From Mesostigma viride (lineage: Eukaryota > Streptophyta > Mesostigmatophyceae > Mesostigmatales > Mesostigmataceae), in NCBI GenBank assembly GCA_009746045.1, contig RPFO01000744.1, forward strand, positions 1,208,635-1,270,634: a stretch of DNA of 62,000 nt, read 5' to 3'. The position numbers and the translations under genes are program-made. This document shows, piece after piece, positions 40,745 through 51,747 of the stretch; position 1 is the stretch's first letter, and every line of letters starts with the position of its first letter. Below the pieces are notes generated by a model that was not told the DNA's origin, made no database searches, and saw only the letters and a list, made by a program, of their open reading frames with translations.

Positions 40745-42420
40745 CTAGTGGAGGGCATGCTTGGCCTTATACTCGCGAAGCAGACGTTCACACCCTTCTA
40801 GCTCATTCTCGGTTCGCCACGAATCCTCGTAATCATGCTGAGCAAAACGCCACCGTACGCGATACTGTCGCTGTCTACCTCTCCCACGCTTGATGTCCCG
40901 GTGGTCCACGATCTCGGCCACCTCGTCTTCCTGTTCTCCAGTCTCGGGGTTGTACTCGACAGGGGCCGGCGGGTTGAGCCGACCTTGGATGGAGTTCTGG
41001 TGGTATAACTTGAGCTGGTCTCGATGGAAGTTGGAGGAAGTGTTCCAGGAGCTCGGGATGTCCACCTTGAACATCACATCTCCGAGCTTCTCCAGAACCT
41101 TGTGTGGCCCCAGGAACATAGGACGGAGCTTTGTCTTGAGCTCACCCTCTACCTTCTCAGAGAAACGTCCTAGGCGGGGGCCTTCCACCAGTACCCAGTC
41201 GCCCACCTCGATGGCCGGCGTGCGCGCATCTAGGCGGCCAGCAGTCCTCGCCATATAGCGCTCAGCGGCGGCCCGGTAGCCCTTGACCGCACTGTCATGG
41301 GCCTGGCGCATCTGGACCAGCAGCCTCTCCACCCCTTCGAGGGTGTCTCGCCGGACCGACTTTTCAGCTAAGGCTGGGCTTGTGAGAAGGTCAGTCGGCG
41401 TGAGCGGATGCCTGCCCGTGTTGAGGAAGAATGGTGTGAAGCCATGAGCTGCCTGGGGGGCGTTATTCAGGGAGAACTCCACCAAACCCAAGAACTCTTC
41501 CCAGTTGCTTCCCACCGCGTCGGTGTAGTGGCGCATGGTCTCTTGCACTGTGCGGTTCAGCCTCTCCACCAGGTGGGAGGACGAGCTGTGATATGCTGTC
41601 CCCAGCGACACCTTGGTGCCCAGGCATTCAAAGAACTCCTGCCAGAAGCGGGCCGTGAACAGCTTGTCTCGGTCCGATATGAATTGCCGGCTGAGTCCGT
41701 GGTACCTGAACACGTGGTTAAGGTATAGCTTAGCGCAAGCCTCGGCCGTGAGCTCGGCCGGACATGGTGCCAGGTGACACATGCGCGTCAAACGGTCCAG
41801 GAAAACCAGAATCATGCTGTTGCCATTCTTGGTCTTCCGGAAGGGGCCAACAAAATCCATCATCAGGGAATCCCAAGGGCCCATCGGGTCTGGTAGGGTC
41901 TGGGGGACCGCCTGTGAGCCCGTATTGCGGGACTTCATGATCTGACATGATGGACACTCGCGCACGTACGTCTCAATGTACTCTCGCATGCCTGGCCAAT
42001 AGAAGTTCTTTCTGGCCCGTGGCAGCAAGCGGTGGATCCCTTGGTGGCCACCGGCGAGAGAGTCATGGAGCTCATGGAGCAGAGCCGCTCGACATATCTC
42101 CGGGACGTACAGGCGCCAGCAGTCTGGCCTCACCATGACATAGAGTCGCCCGTCCTGGAACTTGCACGGGAGCTTGCCCATCTGCTTGGGGTGCGACCTG
42201 ATTGCCTCTAAGGCCGCGGGCTCCGTGACAGTGAACCGACTAATCAACGTCTCCAGGACAGAAGTGATGATCGTGTACGTGTCCGCCTCCTCCTCAAGGG
42301 TTTGGTGCACGTACTCCGAAAAAATGGTAGGGGGCCCGATGCGCTGCAGGTGAAAAATTCCCTGAGCCGGTACCACGTGGCTGAGTGGCACTCGTGACCG
42401 GGACCCCTCCCTTTCCCCGG
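40745..42420 (-). pseudogene. Gypsy integrase with C-terminal chromodomain
   Basis: The order on the minus strand is an HHCC zinc domain (LLHELHDSLAGGHQGIHR, YVRECPSCQIMK), then the catalytic core: DSLMMDFVGPF (Asp), SRQFISDRDKLFTARFW (Asp) and SSSHLVERLNRTVQETM (Glu). The GPY/F-like segment is LRPMFLGPHKVLEKLGDVMF. The chromodomain is EVAEIVDHRDIKRGRGRQ then YRVRWRFAQHDYEDSWRTEN. Chromodomains steer integration to modified chromatin. The frame is open to the stop at 40745. It is out of frame with RT/RNase H because of a shift in the C/G-rich stretch near 42420. Confidence 0.9.
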
Positions 42421-42429
42421 GGGCGCGCA

Positions 42430-44129
42430 CGTCCTGCGCGCGGCCTCCCAGTCGGGAGACAGGTCGTCCTGGGTCGTGCGACCGGTGTGGAACAGATAGC
42501 GACTGTGCGGCGACCCTGGGTCGCCACAAGGCGAGCCAGGCTCCTGCGCGGAGCCACATGTGGTGTGAAGTACGTCCATAGTCTCATAAAAATCTGCGTA
42601 GTCCGCCCGCCGAGAAAGGGCGTCCGGGACCACATTCTCTGCACCCTTCACGTACTGAATTTTGAAAGGGGCAAACTGAGACAAGTACTCCATCCACCGC
42701 GCCTGACGGGGCGTCAAGTTAGGTTGGGCGAGCAGATGCGTGAGGGGCCGATGGTCCGTGTGGATGATCAGCCGGTGGGGATCAAGGTCCCCCTGCTCGC
42801 TAATCGCAACGTCAAACTGAGCCCCGAGAAGATGATGGCGCCAAGTGTGACAGCAGTAGACCACAGCAAGAAGCTCCTGCTGATGCACCGGGTAGTTACG
42901 CTCGGCGGGGATCATGGTGCGGGAGATATACTCAACCGGCTGTAACCCCTGACCCTGGTCCTGCAGGAGGACGCCGCCAATCGCAACCTTGCTCGCGTCC
43001 GTGGCCACCACAAAGGGCCTTGACGGATCCGGGATAGCGAGCACGGGTGCTGTGGTCAAGCTGTGCTTGAGGGCCTCGAAGGCCTGCTGGCACGGTTCCG
43101 ACCAGACAAAGGGAACACCCTTCTTGAGGAGGGCGTTGATGGGGGCAGCTATTGTCGCGAAGCGGGGGATAAAGCGTCGGTAGTATGACGCGATACCCAA
43201 AAAGCTGCGCACACCCTTGACGTCGGTCGGGGTCGGCCACTGTTGGATGGAAGCAATCTTTGCGGGGTCCGTCGCGACGCCAGCGGCAGAGAGGGTGTGA
43301 CCCAAAAAGGGCACGCTGCGTCCAGCGCGGACCTTGGCCTTGCGGACCGAAAGATGCTCCTCTTCCATAATGCGCAACACTGTGTCGACGTCCTCTAAGT
43401 GATCCTCGAAAGTCTTGGAGTACACGAGGATGTCGTCCAGGTACGCGAGAGCGCATGTGCGCTTGTAGGACCACGGGGGCTTCAAGCCCCTGTTGGGGTC
43501 CTTGAGGTCACGGGAAACCTGCGGAAGATGCGCGGTTCCCATGACAGGGCGGAGGATGTCGTTCATGAGCATCTGGAAGCTCGCGGGGGAATTGCACAAA
43601 CCCATCGCGGCCACCCGAAACTGGTAATGCCCAAAGGGCGTGTTGAACGCCGTCTTGTGACAATTCTCCAGGGCGATGCGAAGCTGCCAGAAGCCATCCG
43701 CGCAGTCTAGGACTGTAAAGCACGTGGCTCCTTGGACGCGGTTGAAGATATCGTCGATGCGCGGAAGGGGGTACTCGGACTTTACCGTGATAGCATTGAG
43801 CTTCCAGTAGTCCGTGACGAGCCGCCACTTGCCCCCAGGCTTAGGGACCAGTAGCACACCAGCCGAGAAGGGGCTATTGCTAGGCTCGATGAGACCCCGC
43901 TCCAAGAGCGCCATCAAGATCTTCTTCAGCTCCACCAGCTCAACTGGACCCATGCGGTACATGGGGGAGGACGTGGGACCATAGCCCTCCTTCACTTGGA
44001 TGCGGTGGAGCACTGAGCGGTGCATGCGGGGGAAACTCCTGCTTGCTTTCGTCAAAGAGCTTCTCCCGTCGCGCTAGAACCGCGTTATAACGCTCCGTCT
44101 CCTCGGGTGTAAACCCCACGCCGATCTCA
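42430..44129 (-). pseudogene. Gypsy reverse transcriptase and RNase H
   Basis: The frame continues from the D1 junction. RT blocks are IEPSNSPFSAGVLLVPKPGG, KWRLVTDYWKLNAITVKSEY (Trp replaces Arg of the usual DYRxLN), FTVLDCADGFWQL (Asp), MGLCNSPASFQMLMND and CALAYLDDILVYSKTFEDHL (YLDD catalytic pair). RNase H follows: FVVATDASKVAIGGVLLQDQ, NYPVHQQELLAVVYC, RLIIHTDHRPLTHLL and VPDALSRRADY. A frameshift near 42420 separates it from integrase. It copies element RNA into DNA in cytoplasmic particles. It is separated from protease only by D1. Confidence 0.9.
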
Positions 44130-44133
44130 TTAA

Positions 44134-46048
44134 GGGGACTCGCACGTCCAATTGCCTGAAAAACTTACTTTAATGAATATCAGTTCCAATGCACTTGGGA
44201 ACCATCTAGTGATGATTGAGAACCATAAATATGATGTTTGGACATTCATGCCACCACTTGTTGGGGTTACTACCCCCAACCACGCACCGGTGGCGAGCTA
44301 AAAATAGAAAAAGACCCTATTTATGAGATATTTTGCCCAAGACAAACCACTTATCCAAATGACCTACCCATACATTCCTGCAAAGTTCCCCCACTTCTAA
44401 AAAATCTGGGCTATTCACATGGTCAAAATAATAACATTTGTTTGAGTTATTAATTTCCCCGCAAAATGGGTACTTTTTTGAGAAAAAAAAATAAATCAGA
44501 TCATCAACACATCGAATGGGGTCATCCATACATGCGAAATTCCACTGAGTGGGGGGAAACACAACCCCAAAGTTTGAGCTCATTCTGACAAGCGTAGCTC
44601 AAGTTATTGATTTTCCTGTGATGCCACCTGGGTAGACGCTAAAAGAGAATTGAGCTAGTGCTGAGCCAAAATGACATCTGTTTTGCTACCCTAGACACCC
44701 CAAAACATGCCCACTTTGATCACGGAGTGTGAGGAGGATGTCCGGAGCCTCATACGCCGCACCCCTCCATCGGCACAGCCAGCCTTGTGAGTCTACCCTT
44801 AACAACAAGGCTGGTAGGACGACACGCCTGAGCAGCATATGTAATGCCTATCTCAGGCTAATAATGTGTGATTTTGTGCCAACAACCAAGTTGTTTCACC
44901 CAACAACACATTAAAAACCCTCTTCCAAAATGCCCAACAAGCCGGACACGTGGAGGACCACACACGCAGTATATAAAGAGAAAATAAGCTGACTTTTTAT
45001 CCAGCCAACCTGTGGCTAGCTGCTCTGGTTAGCATGACAAAGGCTATCATTTACTCAGTGGGAAAGGTGAAGAGACCATTGGAACAACCTACCTGACGCA
45101 TGTGCCACCAAAGCATTGTGTCCCGCAAAATGCACACTGCCTCCTTTCTAACAAGCACGAGCCACTTTCTTTAGGAGACAGGTGCCAGCTCGTCAGTGTC
45201 TGGGGAAAATGATGCCGCGGCTTAGGAAGACCGCGTGAATTTCCTCGAACACTTGTAACTGTCTATAAAGCAAAAGAAATTTCAGAGAAGCATGGAAATA
45301 AAAGCATTACACCTTCCCCGGACAGGTTGCGGGCCACGCGCTGCAGAAAGCCAGCTATGTCACAGACGAACTTGCTAAAAGACATCCAGGAATCCAGCGA
45401 TGCAGCGCCAGGACCCACAACTTCCTGGCTGCATCTGGCCGGAAAGAAGGCAAAAAGCTTACGCTCAACGAGCTAAGAAAGCAGGAAAACGCTAGAGTAA
45501 GACGTTTAATACAAGAACGTACCATAACGGGCATTTATTCGTGCCCAGGCGCACAAGAAAGGCCACCCTTTCATGGAGAGGTTGGGCACGCATCGCGCAG
45601 GCCTAATGTTATGTTACCGCAAAATGACGGGAAAGGTAAAGATAGCAGCGGGAATTTTTACGGCTTTAGAAACATCATTAAACTAGCTTTCCTTACGACC
45701 ATCAAAACTGGCAACAATCGACAATCACACCGGCAGGCATCCATTATACTTTATTCATCCCGACAGAAATTCAGGCCGGACCCCCCCTGCCGATGGCAAA
45801 GAAAAAAAGCCTGCGACATTATAGATCGCAACCATCCTACCATAAATTAGAATCAGTAGCTAATTTTCTCCAACAATCGAGCATTTTTTCTGCTTTCCGC
45901 GTGCCAGATTTGTCACGTTTTGTCTAAATGCAGCAGTCGCCATGGCCACTTCCGCAAGGGGTGCGCGCACCGTGCACCCACTTTTCACGGTACGGAGGGT
46001 ACCGCGGAATTTTTTTGGCGCGGAAAATATTCGCCGCGCCGAGTCCCC
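44134..46048. mobile_element. D1: TTAA-flanked derivative of an H1-like element, 1.92 kb
   Basis: Ends GGGGACTCG / CGAGTCCCC lie between TTAA copies (44130-44133 and 46049-46052). Inserted in gypsy pol between protease and RT; deleting it with one TTAA restores the pol frame. D2 (54352-56249) is a near-identical copy. Its left and right parts match the H1 ends at 5853-7650 and 39030-39343, while H1's genes are absent, so it is an internal-deletion derivative. Its open frames (for example 44317-44583) carry no recognisable domain. Confidence 0.9.
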
Positions 46049-46052
46049 TTAA

Positions 46053-46846
46053 GGAGAACCTCTATGTTGGAGAGGTCAAGACGGTACATGTAGTACTCCT
46101 TGCCTCGACGCAGCTTACTCTCCAGTGACTCGAGGCTCATGAGGATCTGCGAGGCGTTGCGGGGCTGGGTGACTTCCCGCTCGTGCGTGATGTTATGCAC
46201 GTCGGGGCCCTGCACTTGGTATTCGCTGACAGGGCTCCAAAAGGAACCGTCAGGGAACCACACCACGCGACGCCGAATGCTAATGTCCACATCCTGCGCG
46301 TCCAGCCAGTCGATGCCGATGATGATGTCGGCAGCTCCCAGCGGTGCGACCGTGGCTGTGAGCTCCACAGGGATGCCTTGAATCACAGCCTTGATATCAA
46401 CCCGACCAGGCGAGGGGCTCTTACGACCATCTGAATAGGTCACATTCACCACTGTCGCATGTGGCCGGATGCCGTATCCTGCGCGACGCGCCAATGCCTC
46501 GTTGATGAACAACGTAGACGCACCCGTGTCCACCATGAACTGCACGTCCATGACGGTCTTGTCCTTGAGGTAGGGGTCTAATGCTGATCCCGGTACAGCC
46601 AGACCTCCCCTAAACAGGAGCAAGTTGCGGGTACCAGCCGGAGTTGCGCGCGTAGGCTGGTCGGAGCTCGCTGCGCTACCCGTGGCCGGCTGCGTGCTTG
46701 GGGCAGAGTTCTCGCCCAAGGATGCATCCGCACTTGTATTCGCTACAAGCGGGGTGCGACTATCTACTGGAACGACTGATTCTGCGCCCGCGCTGGTATT
46801 CGCTACCAACGGGGTGTCCTTATCTAACTGTCTATCTGCCCGACGT
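46053..46846 (-). pseudogene. Gypsy aspartic protease (N-terminal part of pol)
   Basis: The minus-strand frame opens after a TAA near 46849. It contains a duplicated TPLVANTSA linker and then a retropepsin domain: DVQFMVDTGASTLFINEALA (DTGA active site), VPVELTATVAPLG-like strands and AADIIIGIDWLDAQDVDI (flap/ILG region). It runs to the D1 insertion and continues into RT. The protease releases gag and pol proteins. A gap of about 60 nt with stops in both frames separates it from the gag stop (46910), so expression would need internal initiation, splicing or a repaired frame. Confidence 0.85.
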
Positions 46847-46909
46847 TATTGACTTGCGCTACCCTATCTACCTGTCCTACATCTACCTCTATCCGTGTAG
46901 GCAGGGACA

Positions 46910-49033
46910 CTACGCACGAGGAACGGAGGGCCGGGAGACCGCCTCGTTCGACCGCCCGGTCCACTCTTCCCCCTCTACCTCATCCTCCTCGTCGCCATGC
47001 CCATAGCCGGCGACCGCCTTGCCATCCATAACCCCCGAGGCGCCATTACCCGAGTCCTGTTGCTGTGAGAACAACTCATTCAACTCGCGGTTCACCCGCT
47101 GGAACGAAGGACCCGTAGCGCGGGGCGTCTGGTGCTGCGTGGGACGCTGCCGGGCGTCCTGCAACTTGGCTGCGCGCTCGCCCGCGTTGCGAGGCCGGTC
47201 TGGGCGCCGTGCTTGTTCCGGGCGCTTACCGAAGGCAGGCCCGGAGAAACGGGGTGACGTCTGCTCGTCGCCACGATCGCGATCCCGTGGTGGTCGCGTG
47301 CAGTCCTTCTTGAGATGACCGACCTCGCCGCACCGGAAGCATCGCGCCTTGGACGCATCGATTGCATTGACCTGGGGCGCTTCATAGTCGCCGTCCTCCT
47401 GCTCGTGGTCGATAATGTCCTCAGAGGACCCATCTTGGTCCACCGTAGTGAAGTGGACGCGACGCGGTGCAGCACCAGCATGCCGATAGGTGACCGCTGC
47501 GCGGCGGCGTGCGAGCACATCTGACACCTTTAGAAGGTACTGCTGGATCTCGATCACATCCCACTGCTCCCACGGTATCTCAGCAAAGCGCTTTAGCACC
47601 TCATCTAGGAGTTCCGGACTCAGCGCCTCAATGAACCGCGCCCTGTATTCTGTCCAGGTCAAGTCCTCAAGGCGAGCCGAGAATGCTTCAAACTCTGTCA
47701 GAAACTCGCGGAACGGTGTGGTGCCTTGGCGTAGCTTGGAAAAAGCCAGACGCTCGTGGAGCTTCCAGTCAGGGGGCACCAGCTTGCGCTCAATGCGCTC
47801 TAGTAGCTCCTCTACTGTGCGAGGGTACAAGCGCGACGCGACACTCTCACAGTTGAGTATGCCGACCACTGAGGGATCCATGCAGTTGGTGACGACGTAG
47901 GAGATAAGAACCTCGGTAGCTAGCTCCCACCCATTGTGGTTGCACCACGCCCAGTAGATCTGTACCCACATACGCGTCCATTCGTCGATCTCGCGAGGGT
48001 TCATAGTCGCGCGCAGCTTGGGCACTGGTTTAAAGTCAGGCATGGGCGGCGCCTTAAACGCGTCGGCCCGAGGTCCGCCCACTGCGCGATACGGCGGAAC
48101 ATTAAAGATCGACAACGAGTCATCTGCCGATGCAGGCGCTGACCTAGTCGCGCTGCGTTGTAGCCAGACAGACGAGGGATGCGCGTAGCCAGGATCACTG
48201 GGTGCCATGCGACTCAAGTTGAGGTTATTGCCATGCGACACGCTCGGCCGCGCAGGTCCGGCTGCTGGGACATTGCGCGCCGGATGGGACGACGCGGGCC
48301 CAGCCTCATCGTATACCGGCGGTGGAACCCTAGCCTCGTCCTGGGTCCACAGCGATGTCGCATTGGACTGCAGGTCACCGCCAAAAGAAACCCGTCGACC
48401 GCTCGCCCACGGATGTTGTAATCGTTGGGCACGCTGCGCGTGATAATAGGTCGCGTTCTGACTAAGCGGACCAAACATCTGCGACCCGGTCGGCTGGCTT
48501 AGCGGCTGCTGCTGCTGCTGCAACGGCGGAAGCTGCTGCGGCTGCTGCCACTGTTGCTGCTGCGGCGGCGGTGGCTGCTGCTGCTGTACTGGCTGCTGCT
48601 GCCACTGCTGCGGCAACGGCTGTTGCTGTTCCGAATGCTGCTGTGGGGACTGCACGGGGTGCTGCTGCGGCTGCACTGGCGGGTGTTGCGGCGGCTGCAC
48701 TGCCCGGTGCTGGGCTGCACTCGTGGGATTCGATCTGGGCCGGGCCTCATCACCTGCCCGTTCCATCAGCTGGTTATACTCATCCTGCATTCGCTGCGGC
48801 TGGTATTCCTCCCTATTATCCATCCTATCCGCTCCTCGTGGCCTTCGCGGCTCACGGGAGGTACTAGCCAGCTCACCTGGGTGACCTACAGGACTGCCTT
48901 GCTGGTAGGACGAGCCCTGTTGTGATACCTCCTGTACCTGGTACTCTGGGCTGCCCTGCCTATCCAAGTCTACACCGCCATCCTCGGAATGACTCCTAGC
49001 CGTGCCGCGTACCTTCTTTTTACCCCGCGGCAT
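46910..49033 (-). CDS. Gypsy Gag
   Basis: The start is MPRGKKKVRGTARSHSED at 49033; an upstream in-frame extension to 49120 exists but is hydrophobic and unlikely. The N-terminal half has long Gln/Pro tracts. The retrotransposon gag core is about residues 340-480 (EIDEWTRMWVQIYWAWCNHN, KLRQGTTPFREFLTEFEAFS, LTWTEYRARFIEALSPELLD). A CCHC knuckle follows (ARCFRCGEVGHLKKDCTRPP, about 47310-47370), then an acidic C-terminus. Gag forms the particle and binds RNA. The frame is intact for about 707 aa. Confidence 0.88.
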   Translation of the reverse strand: MPRGKKKVRGTARSHSEDGGVDLDRQGSPEYQVQEVSQQGSSYQQGSPVGHPGELASTSREPRRPRGADRMDNREEYQPQRMQDEYNQLMERAGDEARPRSNPTSAAQHRAVQPPQHPPVQPQQHPVQSPQQHSEQQQPLPQQWQQQPVQQQQPPPPQQQQWQQPQQLPPLQQQQQPLSQPTGSQMFGPLSQNATYYHAQRAQRLQHPWASGRRVSFGGDLQSNATSLWTQDEARVPPPVYDEAGPASSHPARNVPAAGPARPSVSHGNNLNLSRMAPSDPGYAHPSSVWLQRSATRSAPASADDSLSIFNVPPYRAVGGPRADAFKAPPMPDFKPVPKLRATMNPREIDEWTRMWVQIYWAWCNHNGWELATEVLISYVVTNCMDPSVVGILNCESVASRLYPRTVEELLERIERKLVPPDWKLHERLAFSKLRQGTTPFREFLTEFEAFSARLEDLTWTEYRARFIEALSPELLDEVLKRFAEIPWEQWDVIEIQQYLLKVSDVLARRRAAVTYRHAGAAPRRVHFTTVDQDGSSEDIIDHEQEDGDYEAPQVNAIDASKARCFRCGEVGHLKKDCTRPPRDRDRGDEQTSPRFSGPAFGKRPEQARRPDRPRNAGERAAKLQDARQRPTQHQTPRATGPSFQRVNRELNELFSQQQDSGNGASGVMDGKAVAGYGHGDEEDEVEGEEWTGRSNEAVSRPSVPRA

Positions 49034-49192
49034 GTTTACCAGTACCACAACCACAAGAGAAGGAAGGAAGGAGAGAGGAAGAAGGAGGAAAATGCCATGC
49101 ACATGCCCACAAGCAATCAACCAAGCGACTGCCCTACGTTATTCTGCTAATGTAGCTATTATATAGTAAGCTATAATTAGTACTCTACTCCT

Positions 49193-49516
49193 CTAGAAAC
49201 TAGGTGGCTGCCTAGGTGGGGTGCTGACAGTGAGTTGGCTGAACGTGACTGTGACAGCCTGTGTGTCCCCCGTCCTGCTCTCTACTGTTGCACTATTGGG
49301 TGCATAGCTACGGCCCCTAGGCATTGGGCGAGTCCTAATCTCCTGAGGTGGTGCCTCTACGTGCAAGCCTACTGGACGTGTCATGTATTCCTGGATAAAC
49401 CTATCTGCTTCCCATGCTGTCTTGAATCCCTTAAAGATAGCCCTATGCCTATCCACTATATAGTTCTTGCAGTCTACCCAGCTATAGAAAATACCTACTT
49501 TCCCTGTGCCTCCATA
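49193..49516 (-). CDS. Viroplasmin/RNase H1-N-like small ORF in the gypsy leader
   Basis: Between the 5' LTR and gag, the minus-strand frame reads GKVGIFYSWVDCKNYIVD then AIFKGFKTAWEADRFIQEYM, followed by a Pro/Thr-rich tail. The GIxxxW..C.......FKGFxTxxEAxxFI pattern is that of the small domain shared by eukaryotic RNase H1 N-termini and caulimovirus viroplasmin, which binds RNA:DNA hybrids or dsRNA. The frame is open from 49516 but lacks an obvious ATG before the domain, so it may be a spliced or decayed ORF. An RNA-binding accessory role is an inference. Confidence 0.6.
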   Translation of the reverse strand, partial: YGGTGKVGIFYSWVDCKNYIVDRHRAIFKGFKTAWEADRFIQEYMTRPVGLHVEAPPQEIRTRPMPRGRSYAPNSATVESRTGDTQAVTVTFSQLTVSTPPRQPPSF

Positions 49517-49519
49517 TCA

Positions 49520-50330
49520 TGTGCCACAGCATTATTAGTAAAGTTGCCTAGATACATCACTATCCCAACCCCCAAGTGCTCCATTATTATATCTACTATT
49601 ATTTCTATTATTACTATTAGCCATCACACACGTTGTCTATAATTGCCAGCAGACAGAGATAGAAAAGAGAAAGGAACCTTTTTACCTCTAGTGTGTGACC
49701 TGTCACAGGGGGGGGATGCCAACTGGCTCTAATCTAATCACTATCACAGAAATCAGGAGCTTCGCGTCCCTAATTCCATACAAGAGGGTAGCCTCCGTGA
49801 TAACTGCCCGCCTTTTCGCAAGGACGAAGCCACGGAAACCACCCTACCAGCGTCCTCCGCTTTCGCAGCCAGGACGCTATAGTCACAATACGTCACTAGA
49901 AACGACAAATTCACAAACAAAACAACAAGGAGGGCGCACATCACCTCACCTCCTACGCGTGCAGGTAAGAGAGACGGAGCAAGGCGGTTGGCTGCAAGCG
50001 ACTACCACATACTGCATGACAAAACGTACCTTGGCGTTGCGCAGCCGACTTTCCTCCCTAGCTTGGCGCCGATTCCTTGTAGTGGTGCAGAGCCGAGCTC
50101 CCCGTCGGTGCCCAGTCGACAGGTGATGCTTCTAAGCCCTACCCTATGACCGCCCTTTCAGCTAGACGATGCCGCCGTTCACCACAGCCAGTATCCCAGG
50201 CTGGCGGGTCGAACTCGGCTTTCTATCTCACTAAATATTGGGCCGGTCCTGCGCAGGCCCTGCGCTATTAAGAATGCACCTTGCGGTTTAAACACAAGGG
50301 CTCTTCGCGAGCACCTGTGGAAAACCTCTA
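49520..50330 (-). other. Gypsy 5' leader
   Basis: No further ORF is supported. The plus strand shows an ATT-type repeat tract (49580-49620). Confidence 0.5.
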
Positions 50331-50347
50331 GAACTACCTCCGATCCA
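50331..50347 (-). other. Putative gypsy primer-binding site
   Basis: On the minus strand, one base inside the 5' LTR, TGGATCGGAGGTAGTTC starts with the TGG expected to pair with a tRNA CCA end. I could not match it to a particular tRNA. Confidence 0.45.
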
Positions 50348-50348
50348 G

Positions 50349-51015
50349 TGTTACGTCCCGAGCCGGACGGTGCGAAAGATCTAATCTAGTATAAGGTGCA
50401 GTTTAATGAGCCGGAATAGCCGCGCATCCGCGTACCGCGATAGCAAGCAAAGATCGCAGTAAATTGACTAACTGAGCAGCGGTTTATCCTCAGCTAGGCC
50501 TTATAGCATGATTAATTAATCTAGCTATATAACACGGCATGTCATGAGGCAAATGACATCCGGATTATTGCCCCTTGGTCTGAGAGAGTCGTCAACACTC
50601 GTTTCATTAATCATCAAACCAAAGAGAGAGAGTCCATCGTCCACAGACCAATTTCACCTAGCTGCGCTACCAAGCTGGCAAGTTGGTGTGCAGGCGCGCC
50701 GACATGCGCGCCGATCTTCCAGATACTGCCGTCAAGCCCCAATAGGTCCTGTATGACGTCTAGGGCCGGCCCGGCCCCTAGAAGATCTCGTACTTCTGGC
50801 TAGGCCCAAAATAACTGGTCCGGAACACACAAAGTACCAAATAAACACACAAAGTCCCGAACTTAGGACAAATTCCCAAATAAGTCCCGAATTGAGTCCT
50901 ATAGTCCGGCGGACTATGAAAGCGAGCTATCGAAAGTCCCAAACGAATAACAAATGACTTTCGACTTATTTATTGAAGGCATTGTTACGCCCATACAAAG
51001 GTCTGGGCCGTAACA
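50349..51015 (-). repeat. Gypsy 5' LTR
   Basis: 667 bp with TGTTACG...CGTAACA ends, followed by the GCTGC target-site duplication (51016-51020). Compared with the 3' LTR it lacks six short blocks and differs by a few substitutions. Confidence 0.9.
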
Positions 51016-51020
51016 GCTGC

Positions 51021-51747
51021 GCACCAATGTCGGAAGAAAGTCATAATACATAATATGAGTACATTAACACATCACTGACTGAAACTTTTCCCGGCCGCGG
51101 AGAGCCGGCCGGAAAATTCTTTCCGACTTGCCCGACTGAGCTGGACGGTACGGACGGCCAAATTTCGGTGCAAATTGAGGCCAAAAAGCTATGTCGGCTG
51201 ATTTAATGGCGGTGACCTTGATGGAGGCATTTAAGCATTATTAACGTTGGAAAATTTTGCTGCACATGCTCCGAGATGTACATGTGCCATCGCTCATGAT
51301 TTTTTTTTCTATTTTACCGACGGACGTGCTGCAAGCTGAAAAAAATATTCGCGCGGGGGTGGGTACGAGCCTGCCGACCCTTTTGCGGGCTGCTGTCCGC
51401 AGATGCAAAAAAGTACACCATCGCGGTAGCCCAGCCAGTGACGTCCACCACTACAATACGGTTCGTAGGAGACGCGAAATGAGTGAGAATGTTACCCGAG
51501 CGGTAACGAGGATTCGCACCGTTGATTTTAACATATGTTTCTTTTTTTGCGCCATTTGGCGAGCATCGACTGGAGCCTGAACCTAGCGGGGGGAATCGTG
51601 CGGGGGAATCTTGCGGGGGAATCTTGCGGGGAAAAATTCCGAACGTGAATTTAGCGAAGTCCTACTACATTTTGCTTGGGTACACGGTACTACAGTTTCG
51701 TCACTGAAAAATTTCTGTAGTTGCGTTGGTGTTTCGTACGTTCCGCT
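51021..51747. other. Right flank, no supported gene
   Basis: The plus frame 51257-51580 is open for 107 codons but shows no recognisable domain. GGGGGAATC(T/G)TGC is repeated three times around 51590-51630. Confidence 0.4.

Larger units (their letters stand above)
3847..51015 (-). mobile_element. Ty3/gypsy chromovirus, complete but split by nested insertions
   Basis: The element reads on the minus strand: 5' LTR (51015-50349), leader with a small viroplasmin-like ORF, gag, protease, RT/RNase H, integrase with a C-terminal chromodomain, an extra ORF3, a polypurine tract and the 3' LTR (4533-3847). Both LTRs begin TGTTACG and end CGTAACA, and GCTGC duplications flank the whole. H1 (5040-39343) and D1 (44134-46048) are later insertions. 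Without them the element is about 10.9 kb. Frameshifts between RNase H and integrase and within ORF3, plus the insertions, make this copy inactive. The chromodomain assigns it to the chromovirus lineage. Confidence 0.9.

Noticed and set aside
44317-44583. 88-codon minus frame conserved in D1 and D2
   Set aside because: Conserved only because the copies are nearly identical; no domain, and the H1 counterpart does not keep it open.
44134-46048. D1 as a piggyBac element because of TTAA
   Set aside because: No piggyBac transposase is present, and D1's arms match H1, which encodes a Harbinger-type transposase and has TTGA.
48554-48925. Leu/Arg-rich plus-strand frame of 123 codons
   Set aside because: Antisense shadow of the Gln-rich part of gypsy gag.
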